Assembly: GCA_958450325.1 (NCBI GenBank)
Contig: OY288256.1
Location: 14,664,557-14,728,556 of the forward strand
Reading direction: 5' to 3'
DNA from: Agrostemma githago
Taxonomy: Eukaryota > Streptophyta > Magnoliopsida > Caryophyllales > Caryophyllaceae
Length of the DNA: 64,000 bases
Numbering within the stretch: the stretch's first letter is position 1; the number at the start of each line of letters is the position of its first letter. The translations under genes and the position numbers were made by a program. Shown here one piece after another: positions 9,432-20,509 of the stretch. The notes below the pieces were generated by a model, which ran no database searches, was not told the DNA's origin, and was given only the letters and a program-made list of their open reading frames with translations.

Positions 9432-11806
9432 ATGTCTAGAACTCGCCCACGCATTCTACCATTCACCGACCCACTGAGGAAAGAGGAACGGGAAAAGGGT
9501 AGGGAGGACCTTGCCTCCTCCTCTAGGGAGGTTGGCCTTGGGATGGTTGAGGAGGAGGACCCGGCGGGCAGTGGGGGCGGCAATTCCTCTGAACCTGCCC
9601 CCTACGAAGTTATCGATTCGGATGACGAGGCGATGGAGATCGACCCCTCTAGGACCTCTGGTCCCCTTATTCCCCGGGAAAAGGGCAGGACCTATTACTT
9701 AGACAAAGCCAAGTACCGCGTTCCTCTGAGCACTTACCCTGACCCAAAAAACCGGGATCTGATTCTTGCGAAGAACGCCGCCGACGCGATTGAGCGGTTC
9801 TACAATTTCGGGGATGGGTATACAATTGTCGTCCCCGGTGAAAAAGATACCGTGTGCTGCCCTCCCGACGGGTGCATTGTGGTTTATCACAAGTGCTTGG
9901 AGTTCGGTCTTCGTTTCCCTCTTCATCCTTCTCTAGAGGAGATTTTCAGGCGGATGAACGTGGCCATCGCCCAGCTGACAGCCATGGCTGTCAGGTCATT
10001 AATTTCATACGTGTGGACCTCCCTGTTCCATCGCGCCGAACCCTCTATTGACGCCCTAAGATTTATGGTCGGCCTGCAAATGGTTTCTTCTGGGAGTGAG
10101 GGCTCTCCTGGGTATTGGTCCCTTCTGAGACAGAAAGGGCATACTCTGGTGTGGCCTGCTATGGACAGCCTGAGAGATTGGAAAAACAATTTTCTCTATG
10201 TGCACAGCGCCCATGGGTGGAAAATTCCCCGCCATTTCAGGAATCACATTCACACCAGGCTTGAGACTCCTGAAGAATATCACCCTGGCGTGGGAGGTAA
10301 GGCTCTAGAGGTGAAGTTGAGCAGGAAAGACAAGGATTTGGTGGACCAATTTGCTGCCAATACTGATAAGTATGGGGTGTACGGTCCTTCATTATGGCTC
10401 CCCCAAGCGGAGCTCATTGCTACTGACAGGTACCTGACCCGGGTGGGCATGAATCCGGGCTTAGACGAAGGTAGTTCAGGAGTGCTGATGATTTTTCCTT
10501 ACTCGCCTTTTATTTTTTAAATGGCCTTTCTAACCAGTCGTCCGTTTGCTTTGCAGACCTCGCCACCTTCCTTTGGACAAAAGGGGAGGTGAGACGTTTG
10601 GGTTTGTCTGGGACTCTCGACGTTATCCAAAGCCGTCCTTCCCTTCCTCCTGACTTCAAGAAGGGTGAGAAAAACCTGATGAAGCATCTGAAGGGCCTTT
10701 CGTTCAGCAGGCCGAGGCTCCCTGCTCCCCCTAGGTCAACTCCCGCCAAAACGGCGGTCTCTGAAGCCACCCCTTCTCCGGTTGCAAAAAAGGCAACTGC
10801 TTCTGAGGTTACCCCCCCTGCTGGCAAATAGGGAGACCCTCCTGCAGGGGTTCAGATTCCCCAGGGGCCGCAGGCTGCTGGCTCTGAAGAGACTGGAGAA
10901 AGCACTCCCAGGGGGCTGATCAGAAAAAGGAGCAGGGAAACTCCGAATGCAGATCATGTGGTGGATTTGGAGGCTGATACGCCTGACCCAAAACGCTTTG
11001 CTCAGGGGGTTCCTGGTACCCTTTTCTCTGAGGATAATACTGAGTTCCATTATGCTGCCGGCGATAGCCAGGACGTCTCTGCCTTACTTTCCGACTCCGG
11101 GGCGGTTTTGGCGGATCACCTCCTCAAGACTGTCCGCTCTGCTACTCACCAAGTGACTCAATATATCCAGCGTACTGCCAGAGTTATTCAGGCCTCTGCT
11201 GAGCTAGCGACCCTTAGTCGTTTAAGCGACGAGGATTTGGCCAACTCCGACCGCCTGGCTACAACTGAAAGGGATGTTGCCCTTATTGCTGGTCTGAAGG
11301 ATCAGCTGGCAAAAAAGGAGAACGAGCTGGAGGAGGCCAGGAGTCAGGCGACTCACTGGAGGTCTCAAAGTGAGAGGGCGGTCCGGGAGGTGTCCCGCTT
11401 GGAGGAGGAGTCGAAGAGAGCCAAGCAGGCCTTTGCAGAGCTGGAGCAGGCCAAAAAAGCTTTAGCCGAGTTGGACCAAGCCAAGAGAAAGGCTGCCGAC
11501 CTAGGGGAGCGTCTTTCCAAGGCGGATTCGGCTCTTCAGGCGGCTCTTGGTGACTTGGCAGCGAAGACTGAGGAGTGGCAGAAGGAGAAGGATGAGATAA
11601 TCCAGGAGGTGGAAACTGCCGTGTCAGCAGGCTTCGTCAATGGTGCCAACTCTTGCTTGGGGGTAGTTATGGAGGCTGTCAGGGAGATGTTCCCAGGCTT
11701 TGATGAAGAGGCTTTTCGGGCTCTTTATACTGCTAAGGATGAGGCCCAAATGCGCAGGATGGATGAAGGGGCTGCTACCTCTGGCCTAGAAGCTCCCCCT
11801 GCTTAA
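9432..11806 (+). pseudogene. Large antisense gene of the Tat element (putative gypsy-type transposon / Transposase_28-like), one in-frame stop
   Basis: Exon 1 (9432-10470) begins MSRTRPRILPFTDP. It includes a segment with the layout of the plant 'putative gypsy type transposon' family (FGLRFPLHPSLEEIFRRM, then WKNNFLYVHSAHGWKIPRHF). An 86-base intron with GT at 10471 and CAG ending at 10556 joins in phase to exon 2 (ELIATD..., then DLATFLWTKGEV). Exon 2 stays in one frame to TAA at 11806, except for a TAG at 10829. The C-terminal part is an acidic linker, then a coiled coil rich in Lys, Glu and Ala from about 11260 to 11620. Full length would be about 762 codons. The function is unknown. The neighbours are all retrotransposon parts. 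With a single stop and a clean intron, it looks recently active. Confidence 0.75.
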
Positions 11807-12049
11807 CATGGAAGGCAGTCATCCTCAGAAGGCTCATGCTTGTCCCCTGCCGCGCTTATGCTAACGTTTTGACTTCTTATCTTTTTTGCGCGCCGAGCCC
11901 TTTTGTGGCCGGCTGCCGTATTCATTGTAATTACCTTAAAAAACCTTTATTCCGTGTATCTCTGCTACTTTATTTCCTTTTCTAGGGATTTTTCCATTTG
12001 TTCTCATCCCGTCTCTGTTTGGTTTTCTTTACGAGTTTTTAAGGTACGA

Positions 12050-12340
12050 CCCGCCCCCTGCTTGCCAGAGGTGAGCAGGGGGAGGCCTTTGCGTTTTTTA
12101 TACAAGGTTGGGGGGCCTGTCCCCAGTCCTTGTTCGTTTGGCCTGCCCCTGGCTTTTGATCAAAGTCCAGGGGGTCTGCCCCCTGCCTGCCCAGGGGTAA
12201 GCAGGGTGGCTGTGTTTTTTATACAAGGTTGGGGGGCTTGCCCCCAGTCCTTGTTCGTTTGGCCTGTCCCTGGCTTTTAATCAAAGTCCAGGGGGCCTGC
12301 CCCCTGCCTGCCCAGAGGTTAGCAGGGAGGCGTTGATTTT
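12050..12340. repeat. GC-rich tandem repeat, 121-bp period, about 2.4 copies
   Basis: TACAAGGTTGGGGGGC recurs at 12101 and 12222, followed each time by TCCAGGGGG and CCCCCTGCCTGCCCAG. The repeat lies between the antisense gene and pol. Related motifs form the much longer array at 22830-23676. The rest of 11807-12563 holds no gene. Confidence 0.85.
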
Positions 12341-12563
12341 TTTTTGGGGGGGCCATTTTCCTTAGTCCGGGCAACAGGGGGCTTCCCCCTATTGCCCCCT
12401 GCTCGTTTGTGTGTGAAAACGCAAGTTTGAACAGGCAACGAGTATAGACTTGAAGCTCTTTCATTTCTTTGTAAAAATCTAACACAAGGGTGGTCGGAGC
12501 CGTCGACATTCTTTGACCGTTCTCCGCCAATTTTAAGAAACGAAGACTATTTTAAGATTCTGC

Positions 12564-15500
12564 TTAAACATAATATTTCTTCAGGGTGTCCGCGTTCCAG
12601 TGAGCACTCAACTCTTGGCCCTCTAGATTGGCTATTTTATACGTGCCTGGCCCTAAGATTTGAGTTACCTGGTACGGACCTTCCCAGTTAGCGCTGAGTT
12701 TGCCGTGCTCTCTCGATTTTCCCACGGCCTGTGTTTTTCTGAGGACTAGATCACCCATCTGAAAATTTTGCTGATGTACTCTCTTATTGTATGCCTTCCT
12801 CATTCGTTGTTGGTAGGCGACGATATTGGCACTGGCTTCCTCCCTCACCTCGCTGACCAGATCCAAGGCCTCAGCCATCGCTGCTTCATTCTCAGCCTGG
12901 TCGTATTGTAGGGAGCGCAGGGAGGGGATCCTGGCCTCGATTGGTAGTAGAGCCTCTGCACCAAATACCAGGCCGACCGGGGTCTGGCCCGTAGATTCCT
13001 TTCGGGTGGTCCGGATTGACCGGAGTATGCTGGGGAGCTCGTCGGCCCACCTGCCCTTGAGGTCATCTACCATTTTCTTAAGGCCATTCAGGATCTGCTT
13101 GTTGGCTGCCTCTGCCTGTCCGTTGGTCTGAGGGTGGCAAACGGCAGAGTAGGCAACTGCGATGCCATGGCCTTCCAGCCAGATTCTCAGGGGGTCATTA
13201 TCGAATTGCCTTCCATGGTCAAACACCAGCATTTTCGGCAGGCCAAACCTAGTGATAATGTTCCGCCAAATCACCTTCCTGACCGCAGGCTCGGTGATGT
13301 TAGGCACTGCCTCAGCTACTACCCATTTGGTGAAGTAGTCGATAGCTACGATCAAGAATTTTCTCCCCCCGGTGGCCACCGCAAAGGGTCCTAATATGTC
13401 CATCCCCCACTGAGCGAAGGGGATGGGGGACAGGATTGGCCTGAGCTCTTGGGCCGGGGCATGGATGGATGGGGCGAAAAGCTGGCATTTTCTGCACTTT
13501 TGAGTCAAGTCTTTGGCGTCGGCCAGCAGGGTCGGCCAGTAGTATCCGGCTCTCAAGGCCTTGTGTGCCAGCGACTTTCCTCCTATGTGATGACCACATA
13601 TCCCAGAGTGGATGTCATCCAACTCCTCCGCCGCCTGCTCTGCCCCCAGGCACCTGAGCAGAGGGGACGAGAAATATTTCTTGTACAAGTCTTCTCCCAT
13701 TATGATGAACCATGCAGCCCTTGCCGGCATTTTTCTTTTTTGTACGGGGTCAGTTGGTAAGATTCCGTGTTTCTTGAACAGGATGATGGGGGTCCTCCAA
13801 TCCCCAGGCCCTGCTTCCTCCACCGCACCGACGGTTTGACAGAGGACGGTAGATTTTTCCTGGACGACGTCCACCCATACCGACCTTCTTATATCCTGCA
13901 GGCTGGAGCTAGCCAGCTTTGACAGGGCGTCTGCCCGGTTGTTCTGGGATCGAGGGATCTGTCTGATTTCATATGATTTTAGGCCTGACAATTCCCTCTT
14001 CACCATTTCCAGGTACGCGGCCATTGTTTGGTCCCTAGCCTCATACTCTCCATTGATTTGGTTGGCGATGAGCTGGGAGTCTGTTGCCAGAACAATCCGC
14101 TCTGCGCCTGCAGCTCTGGCTAGGTTGATGCCTGCGAGTACTGCTTCGTACTCAGCTTCGTTGTTCGACGCGGGGAAGACAAATCTGAGAGCATGCTCAA
14201 AGTCGGTCCCCTCCGGACTGGTCAATACTACTCCTGCCCCTCCTCCATTAGCCGTGGAGGACCCATCGGTGTATACGATCCACTCGCCGGTGGTTGGGCT
14301 ATCCTCCTCAGAGTGGGAACACTCTGCCAGAAAGTCGGCCAGGGCTTGGGCCTTGATGGCTGTTTTTGACTGGTATGTTATCCCTAGTCCACTCAACTCG
14401 ATAGCCCACTTTAGCAGTCTGCCTGACTTTTCAAATTTTTCCAGCACCTTCTCTAGGGGCTGGTCTGTCAGCACTACGACAGGGTGTGCGTCGAAGTATG
14501 GTCTCAACTTTCTGGCCGCTATAACAACCGCGTAGGCTGCTTTCTCGACCATAGAATAATTCTTCTCTGGTGCCCCCAGGGCGTGACTTACAAAATATAT
14601 GGGCTGTTGAGCGCCTGCTTCCTCCCTCAAGATGACCGCGCTGACTGTCACATTGGTTACAGCGATGTAGAGGAAGAGTTTTTCCCCTGCCACTGGTCTC
14701 GCCAGGGTGGGGAGTTTCTTTAAATGCTCCTTCAACTGCCCGAATGCTTCTTTTTGCTCGTCCTCCCATTTGAATTGCTTGTTGCCTTTCAGTACTTTGA
14801 AGAATGGGGTTGACCTGTCTGCTGACCTGGCGATGAATCGTGCCAGGGCGGCCATGCGGCCTGTCAGACGTTGGATGTCCCTGATGGTCTTTGGCTCAGG
14901 AAGGTCCAGAACAGCCTGAACTTTCTCGGGGTTAGCGTCTATCCCTCGAGAGCTGACCAAGAAACCCAAGAATTTTCCAAAGCGAACCCCAAATGTACAT
15001 TTCTTCGGATTGAGTTTCATTTTGTAGGCGCGCAGGGAGGAGAAGGTCTCCCGCAGGTCTGCCAGGTGCTCTTTGTCTCCCTTACTCTTCACAATGGCGT
15101 CATCGATATAGGCTTCTATGTTCCTGCCTTTTTGGCTTTCGAACACCTTGTCGACCAGGCGTTGGTACGTGGCTCCTGCGTTTTTCAGCCCGAATGGCAT
15201 CATCTTGTACATATAGGTGCCTGAACTAGTGATGAATGCGCACTTAACTCTGTCTGGCTGCCATAAGTACACCTGATGATACCCTGAGAAGGCATCCAGG
15301 AAGCTTAGCAAAGTATATCCACTGGTAGCGTCCACCAGTTGGTCGATTCTGGGGAGCGGGTAACAGTCTTTCGGGCAGGCCTTGTTGAGGTTCGTAAAGT
15401 CCACGCACATCCTCCACGCGCCTGACGATTTTTTGACCATGACCACATTCGCCAACCACTCAGGGTAGTCACAAACTTCTATAAAGTCTGCCTTCAAAAG

Positions 15501-15881
15501 TTTTTCAATTTCTTCCTTGATTGCCAGGTCTTTCTCTGCGGACATGTTCCGCTTTTTCTGCTTCACAGGGCGGGCGTCCGCGCTTACGTTCAGCCTGTGA
15601 ACGATACACGCTGGATCGACCCCTGGCATTTCATCCGCCGAGTAGGCGAATACATCCTTGTTCTCTTTCAGCAGCTCGACCAGTTCAGCCTGGTAGGACT
15701 CTTCTAGGTCAGCCCCTATAAGGACTTGCCTCCCTGGCTCCAGGTCCACCAGCATGCTTTCTCCCCCAGGTTCCAGGTGGTTTGGCGCCTGATTACCGGC
15801 TGGAATCTCGCCTTCCCTGCTGGGGGAACTGTCGGCTTTTCTTTTTCCTTTTCTTTCGCTTTCGTGAGCCTGCAGGGCCAC
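12564..15881 (-). CDS. pol: Tat pol: reverse transcriptase, two RNase H domains, integrase
   Basis: This encodes the enzymes that copy the element RNA and insert the cDNA. Over the 1105 residues: RT at about 135-290 with LSFLDAFSGYHQV and the active-site YIDD at 258; a gypsy-type RNase H at about 400-500; a second, archaeal-type RNase H at about 535-655; and integrase from about 755. The gypsy RNase H lacks its usual first Asp (the site reads LYIAVTNVT). The second RNase H keeps YTDGSS, NNEAEYEA, ATDSQ and RADALS. The integrase shows an H-H-C-C zinc finger (HSGICGHH, CRKCQ), a D-D-E core (WGMDILG, VFDHGRQF, NGQAEAANK) and a GPY-like end (WEGPYQV). Dual RNase H marks the Tat clade. The frame is that of gag-pro and is separated from it by one TAG at 15906-15908. 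Confidence 0.95.
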   Translation of the reverse strand: MALQAHESERKGKRKADSSPSREGEIPAGNQAPNHLEPGGESMLVDLEPGRQVLIGADLEESYQAELVELLKENKDVFAYSADEMPGVDPACIVHRLNVSADARPVKQKKRNMSAEKDLAIKEEIEKLLKADFIEVCDYPEWLANVVMVKKSSGAWRMCVDFTNLNKACPKDCYPLPRIDQLVDATSGYTLLSFLDAFSGYHQVYLWQPDRVKCAFITSSGTYMYKMMPFGLKNAGATYQRLVDKVFESQKGRNIEAYIDDAIVKSKGDKEHLADLRETFSSLRAYKMKLNPKKCTFGVRFGKFLGFLVSSRGIDANPEKVQAVLDLPEPKTIRDIQRLTGRMAALARFIARSADRSTPFFKVLKGNKQFKWEDEQKEAFGQLKEHLKKLPTLARPVAGEKLFLYIAVTNVTVSAVILREEAGAQQPIYFVSHALGAPEKNYSMVEKAAYAVVIAARKLRPYFDAHPVVVLTDQPLEKVLEKFEKSGRLLKWAIELSGLGITYQSKTAIKAQALADFLAECSHSEEDSPTTGEWIVYTDGSSTANGGGAGVVLTSPEGTDFEHALRFVFPASNNEAEYEAVLAGINLARAAGAERIVLATDSQLIANQINGEYEARDQTMAAYLEMVKRELSGLKSYEIRQIPRSQNNRADALSKLASSSLQDIRRSVWVDVVQEKSTVLCQTVGAVEEAGPGDWRTPIILFKKHGILPTDPVQKRKMPARAAWFIIMGEDLYKKYFSSPLLRCLGAEQAAEELDDIHSGICGHHIGGKSLAHKALRAGYYWPTLLADAKDLTQKCRKCQLFAPSIHAPAQELRPILSPIPFAQWGMDILGPFAVATGGRKFLIVAIDYFTKWVVAEAVPNITEPAVRKVIWRNIITRFGLPKMLVFDHGRQFDNDPLRIWLEGHGIAVAYSAVCHPQTNGQAEAANKQILNGLKKMVDDLKGRWADELPSILRSIRTTRKESTGQTPVGLVFGAEALLPIEARIPSLRSLQYDQAENEAAMAEALDLVSEVREEASANIVAYQQRMRKAYNKRVHQQNFQMGDLVLRKTQAVGKSREHGKLSANWEGPYQVTQILGPGTYKIANLEGQELSAHWNADTLKKYYV

Positions 15882-15905
15882 GGAGTAGCACTGTCTGGCC
15901 GACTC

Positions 15906-18293
15906 CTAGTCTCCGCGCACTTTCCCTTCTAGGCCAAAATCAGTAACATAGGCGATAGTGAGAGCCCTGATTGATATGGCCGCTTCAATTTCGTCCAGGG
16001 TGGCTCTGCCGATCAGGGCGTTGTAAGCAGACCTTGCATCCACTACAACGAATGATGCCCTGACATTTCTGGCAGTAGCTCCCTCCCCAAATGTTACAGG
16101 TAGGTCTATGATCCCCATGGGCAGTACGCCTGCTCCGCTAAACCCATATAATGACCCAGGGGCAGGTCGTAGGTGCCTTTTCTCCAGACCCATTTTGTCG
16201 AAGGCGTCTTTGTACAGCAAATTCGTGTAGGCACCGGTATCCACCGTGCACCTCCGAACAATGTGGTTGCTGATTACCAAGGATAGCACCAGGGGATCGC
16301 TGTGAGGGTATACCACCCGCCCTGCATCTTCGGGGGTGATGCTCAGCGTTACTCCTTTCGGGCTTCCTGCTCTTTCAGCGTAGCAGATTTGGTTCCTTAG
16401 CTCACGAATTTGCCTTTTCTGCCCCCTTCGGCTGACTAGGCCTTCCGCATCCCCTGATACCACATGGATTACCAGGCGGTTCTGTACCGAGCCTTCGGGC
16501 TTTTCAGGCGCTTCTTTCTGAGGTTTATTCCTGGCTGCGTAGTTGGCCAACCAGCCATTCCTGATCAGCTTCTCGATCTCGTCTTTCAGGTGGCGACACT
16601 CTTCGGTGGTGTGGCCTACACAGTCGTGGAAAGTGCAGAATTTCTTGGGATCCCCTTTTGGACTGCGCGGTTTGCTCGGGCGATTCCATTTAGCAGTTTC
16701 CTTTTCCAGCTCGAAGATTTCCGCCCTGGATTTGTTAAGGGCTGTGTAACTGTCGAACCTGGGCTGGTAGACAGTGCGCTCCTTTTTAGGGGTATCCCCT
16801 TTCTCAGTTCTGTGCCTTCCGGATTCGTTTCTACCGCGTCCACCCTGCGGTCCCCCCTGCTGCCTCGTGGGGCCTGCGGGGGTCTCCGGCAGGCTGTGGA
16901 ACTCTTCCTGCAGCATAAACCCCTCTGCAATCTTTCTGGCTTTGGCCAGGGTCTCAGGCTGGGCCCTGATCATTTGGTTTTTCATCTCGCCGGGTAGCAG
17001 GGAGTTGGTTAGTGCATATGCTGCTGTCGGGTCGTCAATTTCCTTCACCTGCTGGAACGATAAGTCGAACCTCTTTAGATATTCTCTGACAGTTTCGCCC
17101 TTCTTTTGCCTGAGGGTCATCAGGTTGAAACGGGTGAGACGTCGTCTTTTGTTTCCAGCATACTGATCCAGGAACATTTCTGCCAGTTCGATGAAGAAAG
17201 AGATTGACCCCTGCGGGAGGTCCCTGAACCAACCCTGGGCTAGGCCCACCAGGGTGGTGGGGAAGATCTTGCACCAGACTGCGTCGTCGGCGTTGTACAT
17301 GCCCATGTGACTTTCGTACGCAGCCAGGTGATCTTCCGGGTCTGTAGTTCCGTCGAACTTAACAGTTGGCATCTTAATCTTCGGGATAGGATACGCCTGA
17401 ACCTCAGGGTGAAGCGGGGTCTTGGTTGGCCTGCCCACCATTTTTGACCTGCTCGCGCCTGAGTAGTGACCATAGTCGTCCCTTCTGTCAGGGGTCGGTC
17501 TCCTACTTTCAGGGGAGCGGTGCCTTGGTGGGCGCCTGCTTATCGCCTCATCGCCCTGGGAAGGGGAGTGATACCGTGAGCGCTTTTTCTGGGCAGGCTC
17601 GAGGTTATCACCCTGTCAGTGTCTGGGCCTCATAGGTTGACCGTTGGTGAGCCTGGATTGCCCTGGGGCAGGCCGCAATCCTTCAACCGGTGTCAGCCTG
17701 GAGAATACATCTTGTTTCTCTCCCAAGCGTTTGGACACTGGCTCCTTGTGCTTCATGCGATTTCTCAGGTCCTGGGATAGGCCTCCTCTTTCACGAGCGG
17801 TCGTGGATTCTGTAGTATGAATGGAGAATGCCTCCTCAGGACCAGCTACCTCCTGCTGTGCAGACGGCTCCTGACGGGCCTCTGAGATTCCCCTTTGCAC
17901 TTGTGCGTATGCCTGAGCTGTCTTCCTAGCCTTTTTTTGAACGTTTCTGACGGCGGTTCGCTTTGTGCCCCCGGTTTCTTCTCCACTTTCAAAGTGGAGC
18001 AACCTGGGGGTCGTGGCGACCCTGCCTACCAGATCGTCCGGGGTGAATTCCTGATCCAACATAGCTGAGAAGAACGCTGCAGTCTGTACCATCTGAGCAG
18101 GGGTGAGGTTCAGAACTTGCCTCGGGTTGCCCCCCTGCCCTGCCATGGCAACTGCCCCCTGACCCGGTGCCCCCTGGAGACTGGCTCGCCCCACACCTGG
18201 AATCGTGGCAGCGGGTGTCACTTCCAGTGGCATGCCATATTGGGGGGCTTTGGGCGGGTTTGCCACCCAGCTGGTGTCGAAAATTTCGGGCAT
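15906..18293 (-). pseudogene. gag-pro: Tat gag-protease, one in-frame stop
   Basis: The frame runs from ATG at 18293 (MPEIFDTSWVANPP) to TAG at 15906, about 795 codons. A TGA at about 17616 breaks it after GQPMRPRH. Order of parts: a Pro/Gln-rich N-terminus; an Arg/Ser-rich linker; the capsid-like gag domain around 17400-16950 (FDGTTDPEDHLAAYESHMGM, then FPTTLVGLAQGWFRDLP); a zinc-knuckle-like CTFHDCVGHTTEECRHLK; and an aspartic protease with CTVDTGAYTNLLYKDAF near 16240. Gag packages the RNA and protease cuts the polyprotein. Pol follows directly in the same frame. Confidence 0.9.
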
Positions 18294-18373
18294 TATTGAT
18301 TTTGAGTGGTTAATTTCGTGTTTTTAGAATGGTTGATTTTTGTGGGTAATCTCGTGAGCACAACCTAGATCTT

Positions 18374-18390
18374 CCCCACAGACGGCGCCA
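18374..18390 (-). other. Primer-binding site of the Tat element
   Basis: On the element strand TGGCGCCGTCTGTGGGG lies three bases inside the right LTR. TGGCGCC is the usual start of a primer-binding site matching a tRNA 3' end. This fixes the right LTR as the 5' LTR. Confidence 0.8.
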
Positions 18391-18393
18391 AAT

Positions 18394-19080
18394 TGTTCCG
18401 GTCAAGGAATCAATTAACCCGACTATGAATTCGGGTTCTTAGTATTCAGATATCGCTTGCTTGACTTCCTTTGATCTCTCCTTTCCCCTCTCCTATGATC
18501 GCACCTTCCCGGCGGATTGAGCCTGCTCCCTGAACAAGTAGCGCACAGGGCCCCGGAGGTTGTCCGAGGGAACCCTCTCCGATGCCTAAGTCAGTCCGTG
18601 AATGCCTTGATGAACCTAGCTCGTGAGGAACTAGGCGGCGTTTTTAGGAGTAAGAGTCTAGAGAGAGAAAATCCAACCCCCTCTAAGTGGGAAATGGGTG
18701 GATATTTATACCTTCCCACAAGAGAGGGAATTGGAGGGGAAAAGAGCGGGAGAATGGGTGGATGTCAAGGTGACACGTGGACCTGTTTCATCCACCCATT
18801 CCCTTTTACCTTAGGCAGAAAGACGAGGGGGCCCCTGGTAACCCCTGCCCTGCGCGGGGGGGAGGTCGCCTGGGGGCAGGTGGTTAGAAGGCGTCTACCG
18901 GCCCTCCCCAGGTGGTCGCCTTACCCTGCTGGACAGGCGGCCCTCTCGGAGTCATATTCATAGAGGAAAACCCCGGTGTCTTACCTCGACGGCCTGCTGG
19001 GCAGACTCCTCGATTCCCGGGTTGGGTCTTTGTGGGGCCTGCTAGGCAGGCGACCCGGCGCAGGCTCTCGACCCTCATCA
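18394..19080 (-). repeat. 5' LTR of the Tat element
   Basis: Matches 7227-7909. On the element (minus) strand a TATAAATA lies at 18710-18703 and is the likely core promoter for gag-pol transcription. It is flanked on the outside by the target duplication CATTC. Confidence 0.95.
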
Positions 19081-20509
19081 CATTCAATACTAGCCATCAA
19101 CAAAATGAAGGCATAAACCGTCAAGAGTTCCCCACAAATGTCCACTTGTTAGTCCAAAATCAGCCTTCAATTCCGTCTCAACCGAGCAGCAACCTGCTTC
19201 AAAATTCAGCCCCAATTCAGCAGCAAGATCAGTCATTTTCAGCCCCAAATCAGCATCAACAACAGCCCCAAACAGCAATCGTCGTCAACAATCCCAAATC
19301 AACATCGCCAAAGAAGGGTAACAAATGCAAGACAGACAATAAACATGTCAATTTCAAATCAAAGTCAAGAGCTTGCGGTGACACTAAGGCCCTGGGTTCA
19401 AGGGAGTGAAACAAGCACCAACCAAGCAGTCAACACCCAAGTAACAACACCAATAGCTAAGCAAAAAAGGTTGACAAATGTGGAAAAAAGAGAGATTAGT
19501 CAACTAATGAGCTTGAGATACAACAGGAAAGCTTCAACATGGGTACATTAAAAAATTTAGCAACGATTTTGGTGTAACAAGACTCATCATTGGTCGGATA
19601 TGGAAGGAAGTTCATGCACAAATCAAAGATGGACAAGTGGTGAATGTTGATCGAAAATACAAAGGAGGCAAATTGTCTAGATTCATCGACCCCGAAAAGA
19701 TAAAATCTATCGATTTAAGTGATAGAATGTGTATTAGAGATTTAGCAAAGGGTTTAGACTTGCCTATCACCACGGTTTGGAGATTAGTTGCTAAGGGTGA
19801 AATGAAAAGTCATTCTAGTGCCATTAGACCAACACTCACCCAACAAAACAAATTGGTTAGATTACATTGGGTTTTAGGAAAGATAAGTACAAGTTCATTA
19901 GGTGGAAATCTAATCTACGATGAAATGTACAATGTTGTTCACATTGATGAAAAGTTCTTTTGCATGACTAGAACTAATCAAAAGTACTACTTGTTGCCTA
20001 ATGAAGAACAACCACATAGAACATGTCAATCGAAGAGATACATAACTAAAATAATGTTCATGGCGGCCGTTGCTAGGCCTAGATACGATGAGGATGGTGT
20101 TGTCTTATTTGATGGAAAAATTGGCATTTTCCCCTTTATTTATGAAGCGGAAGCATTGAGGTCAAGCAAGAATAGGGAGAAAGGAACTTTGGAAGTGAGG
20201 CCCATTGAAAGCATAACAAAGAAAGTGATTAAACAATGCCTACTTGAGAAAGTCATTCCCGCAATCAAAGCTAAGTGGCCACTAGATGCAAGTTGGAAGA
20301 TTTACATTCAACAAGACAATGCTAAACCACACATATCACCAAAGGACATAGACTTTCTAAAGGTTGGAAGGTCGGATGGGTTTGATATGGAGCTAGTTTG
20401 TCAACCACCAAATAGTCTCGATTTAAACATTTTGGACTTAGGATTTTTTAGATCCATTCAAACACTTCACCGTAAGAAATCACCTAAGTCTATCATCTAC
20501 AATACATAA
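19081..20509 (+). pseudogene. Mariner-like (plant MLE) transposase, frameshifted and truncated
   Basis: Continues the gene begun at 7209. A Gln-rich N-terminal part (NTSHQQNEGINRQEF onward) runs to a frameshift near 19340-19409. The next frame (RLTNVEKREISQLMSLRYNR) shifts again near 19530 to KLQHGYIKKFSNDFGVTRLI, a helix-turn-helix region. The last frame holds the catalytic domain of a plant mariner: VHIDEKFF with the first Asp, IQQDNAKPH with the second, and NSLDLNILDLGFF with the third (family form NSPDLN). The protein ends early after HRKKSPKSIIYNT, so the C-terminal region is missing. Terminal inverted repeats could not be placed with confidence. It was the target of the Tat insertion. 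Confidence 0.88.

Larger units (their letters stand above)
7227..19080 (-). mobile_element. Complete Tat-clade Ty3/gypsy LTR retrotransposon
   Basis: The element is 11,854 bases with LTRs at both ends (7227-7909 and 18394-19080). LTR edges are TG...CA, and the target duplication CATTC (7222-7226, 19081-19085) is perfect. The minus strand carries gag-protease, RT, two RNase H domains and integrase in one reading frame. A primer-binding site lies next to the right LTR, which is therefore the 5' LTR. Between pol and the 3' LTR are two genes on the opposite strand, the antisense extra ORFs known from Tat elements. The LTRs differ at roughly 12 substitutions and a few short indels, about 97-98% alike by eye, so it is a fairly recent insertion. 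Three in-frame stops make it defective as it stands. Confidence 0.95.

Noticed and set aside
13939..14535. 198-aa plus-strand ORF opposite Tat pol
   Set aside because: Antisense shadow of RNase H coding sequence with no start context, splice signals or recognisable domain, unlike the genuine antisense genes at 8260-11806.
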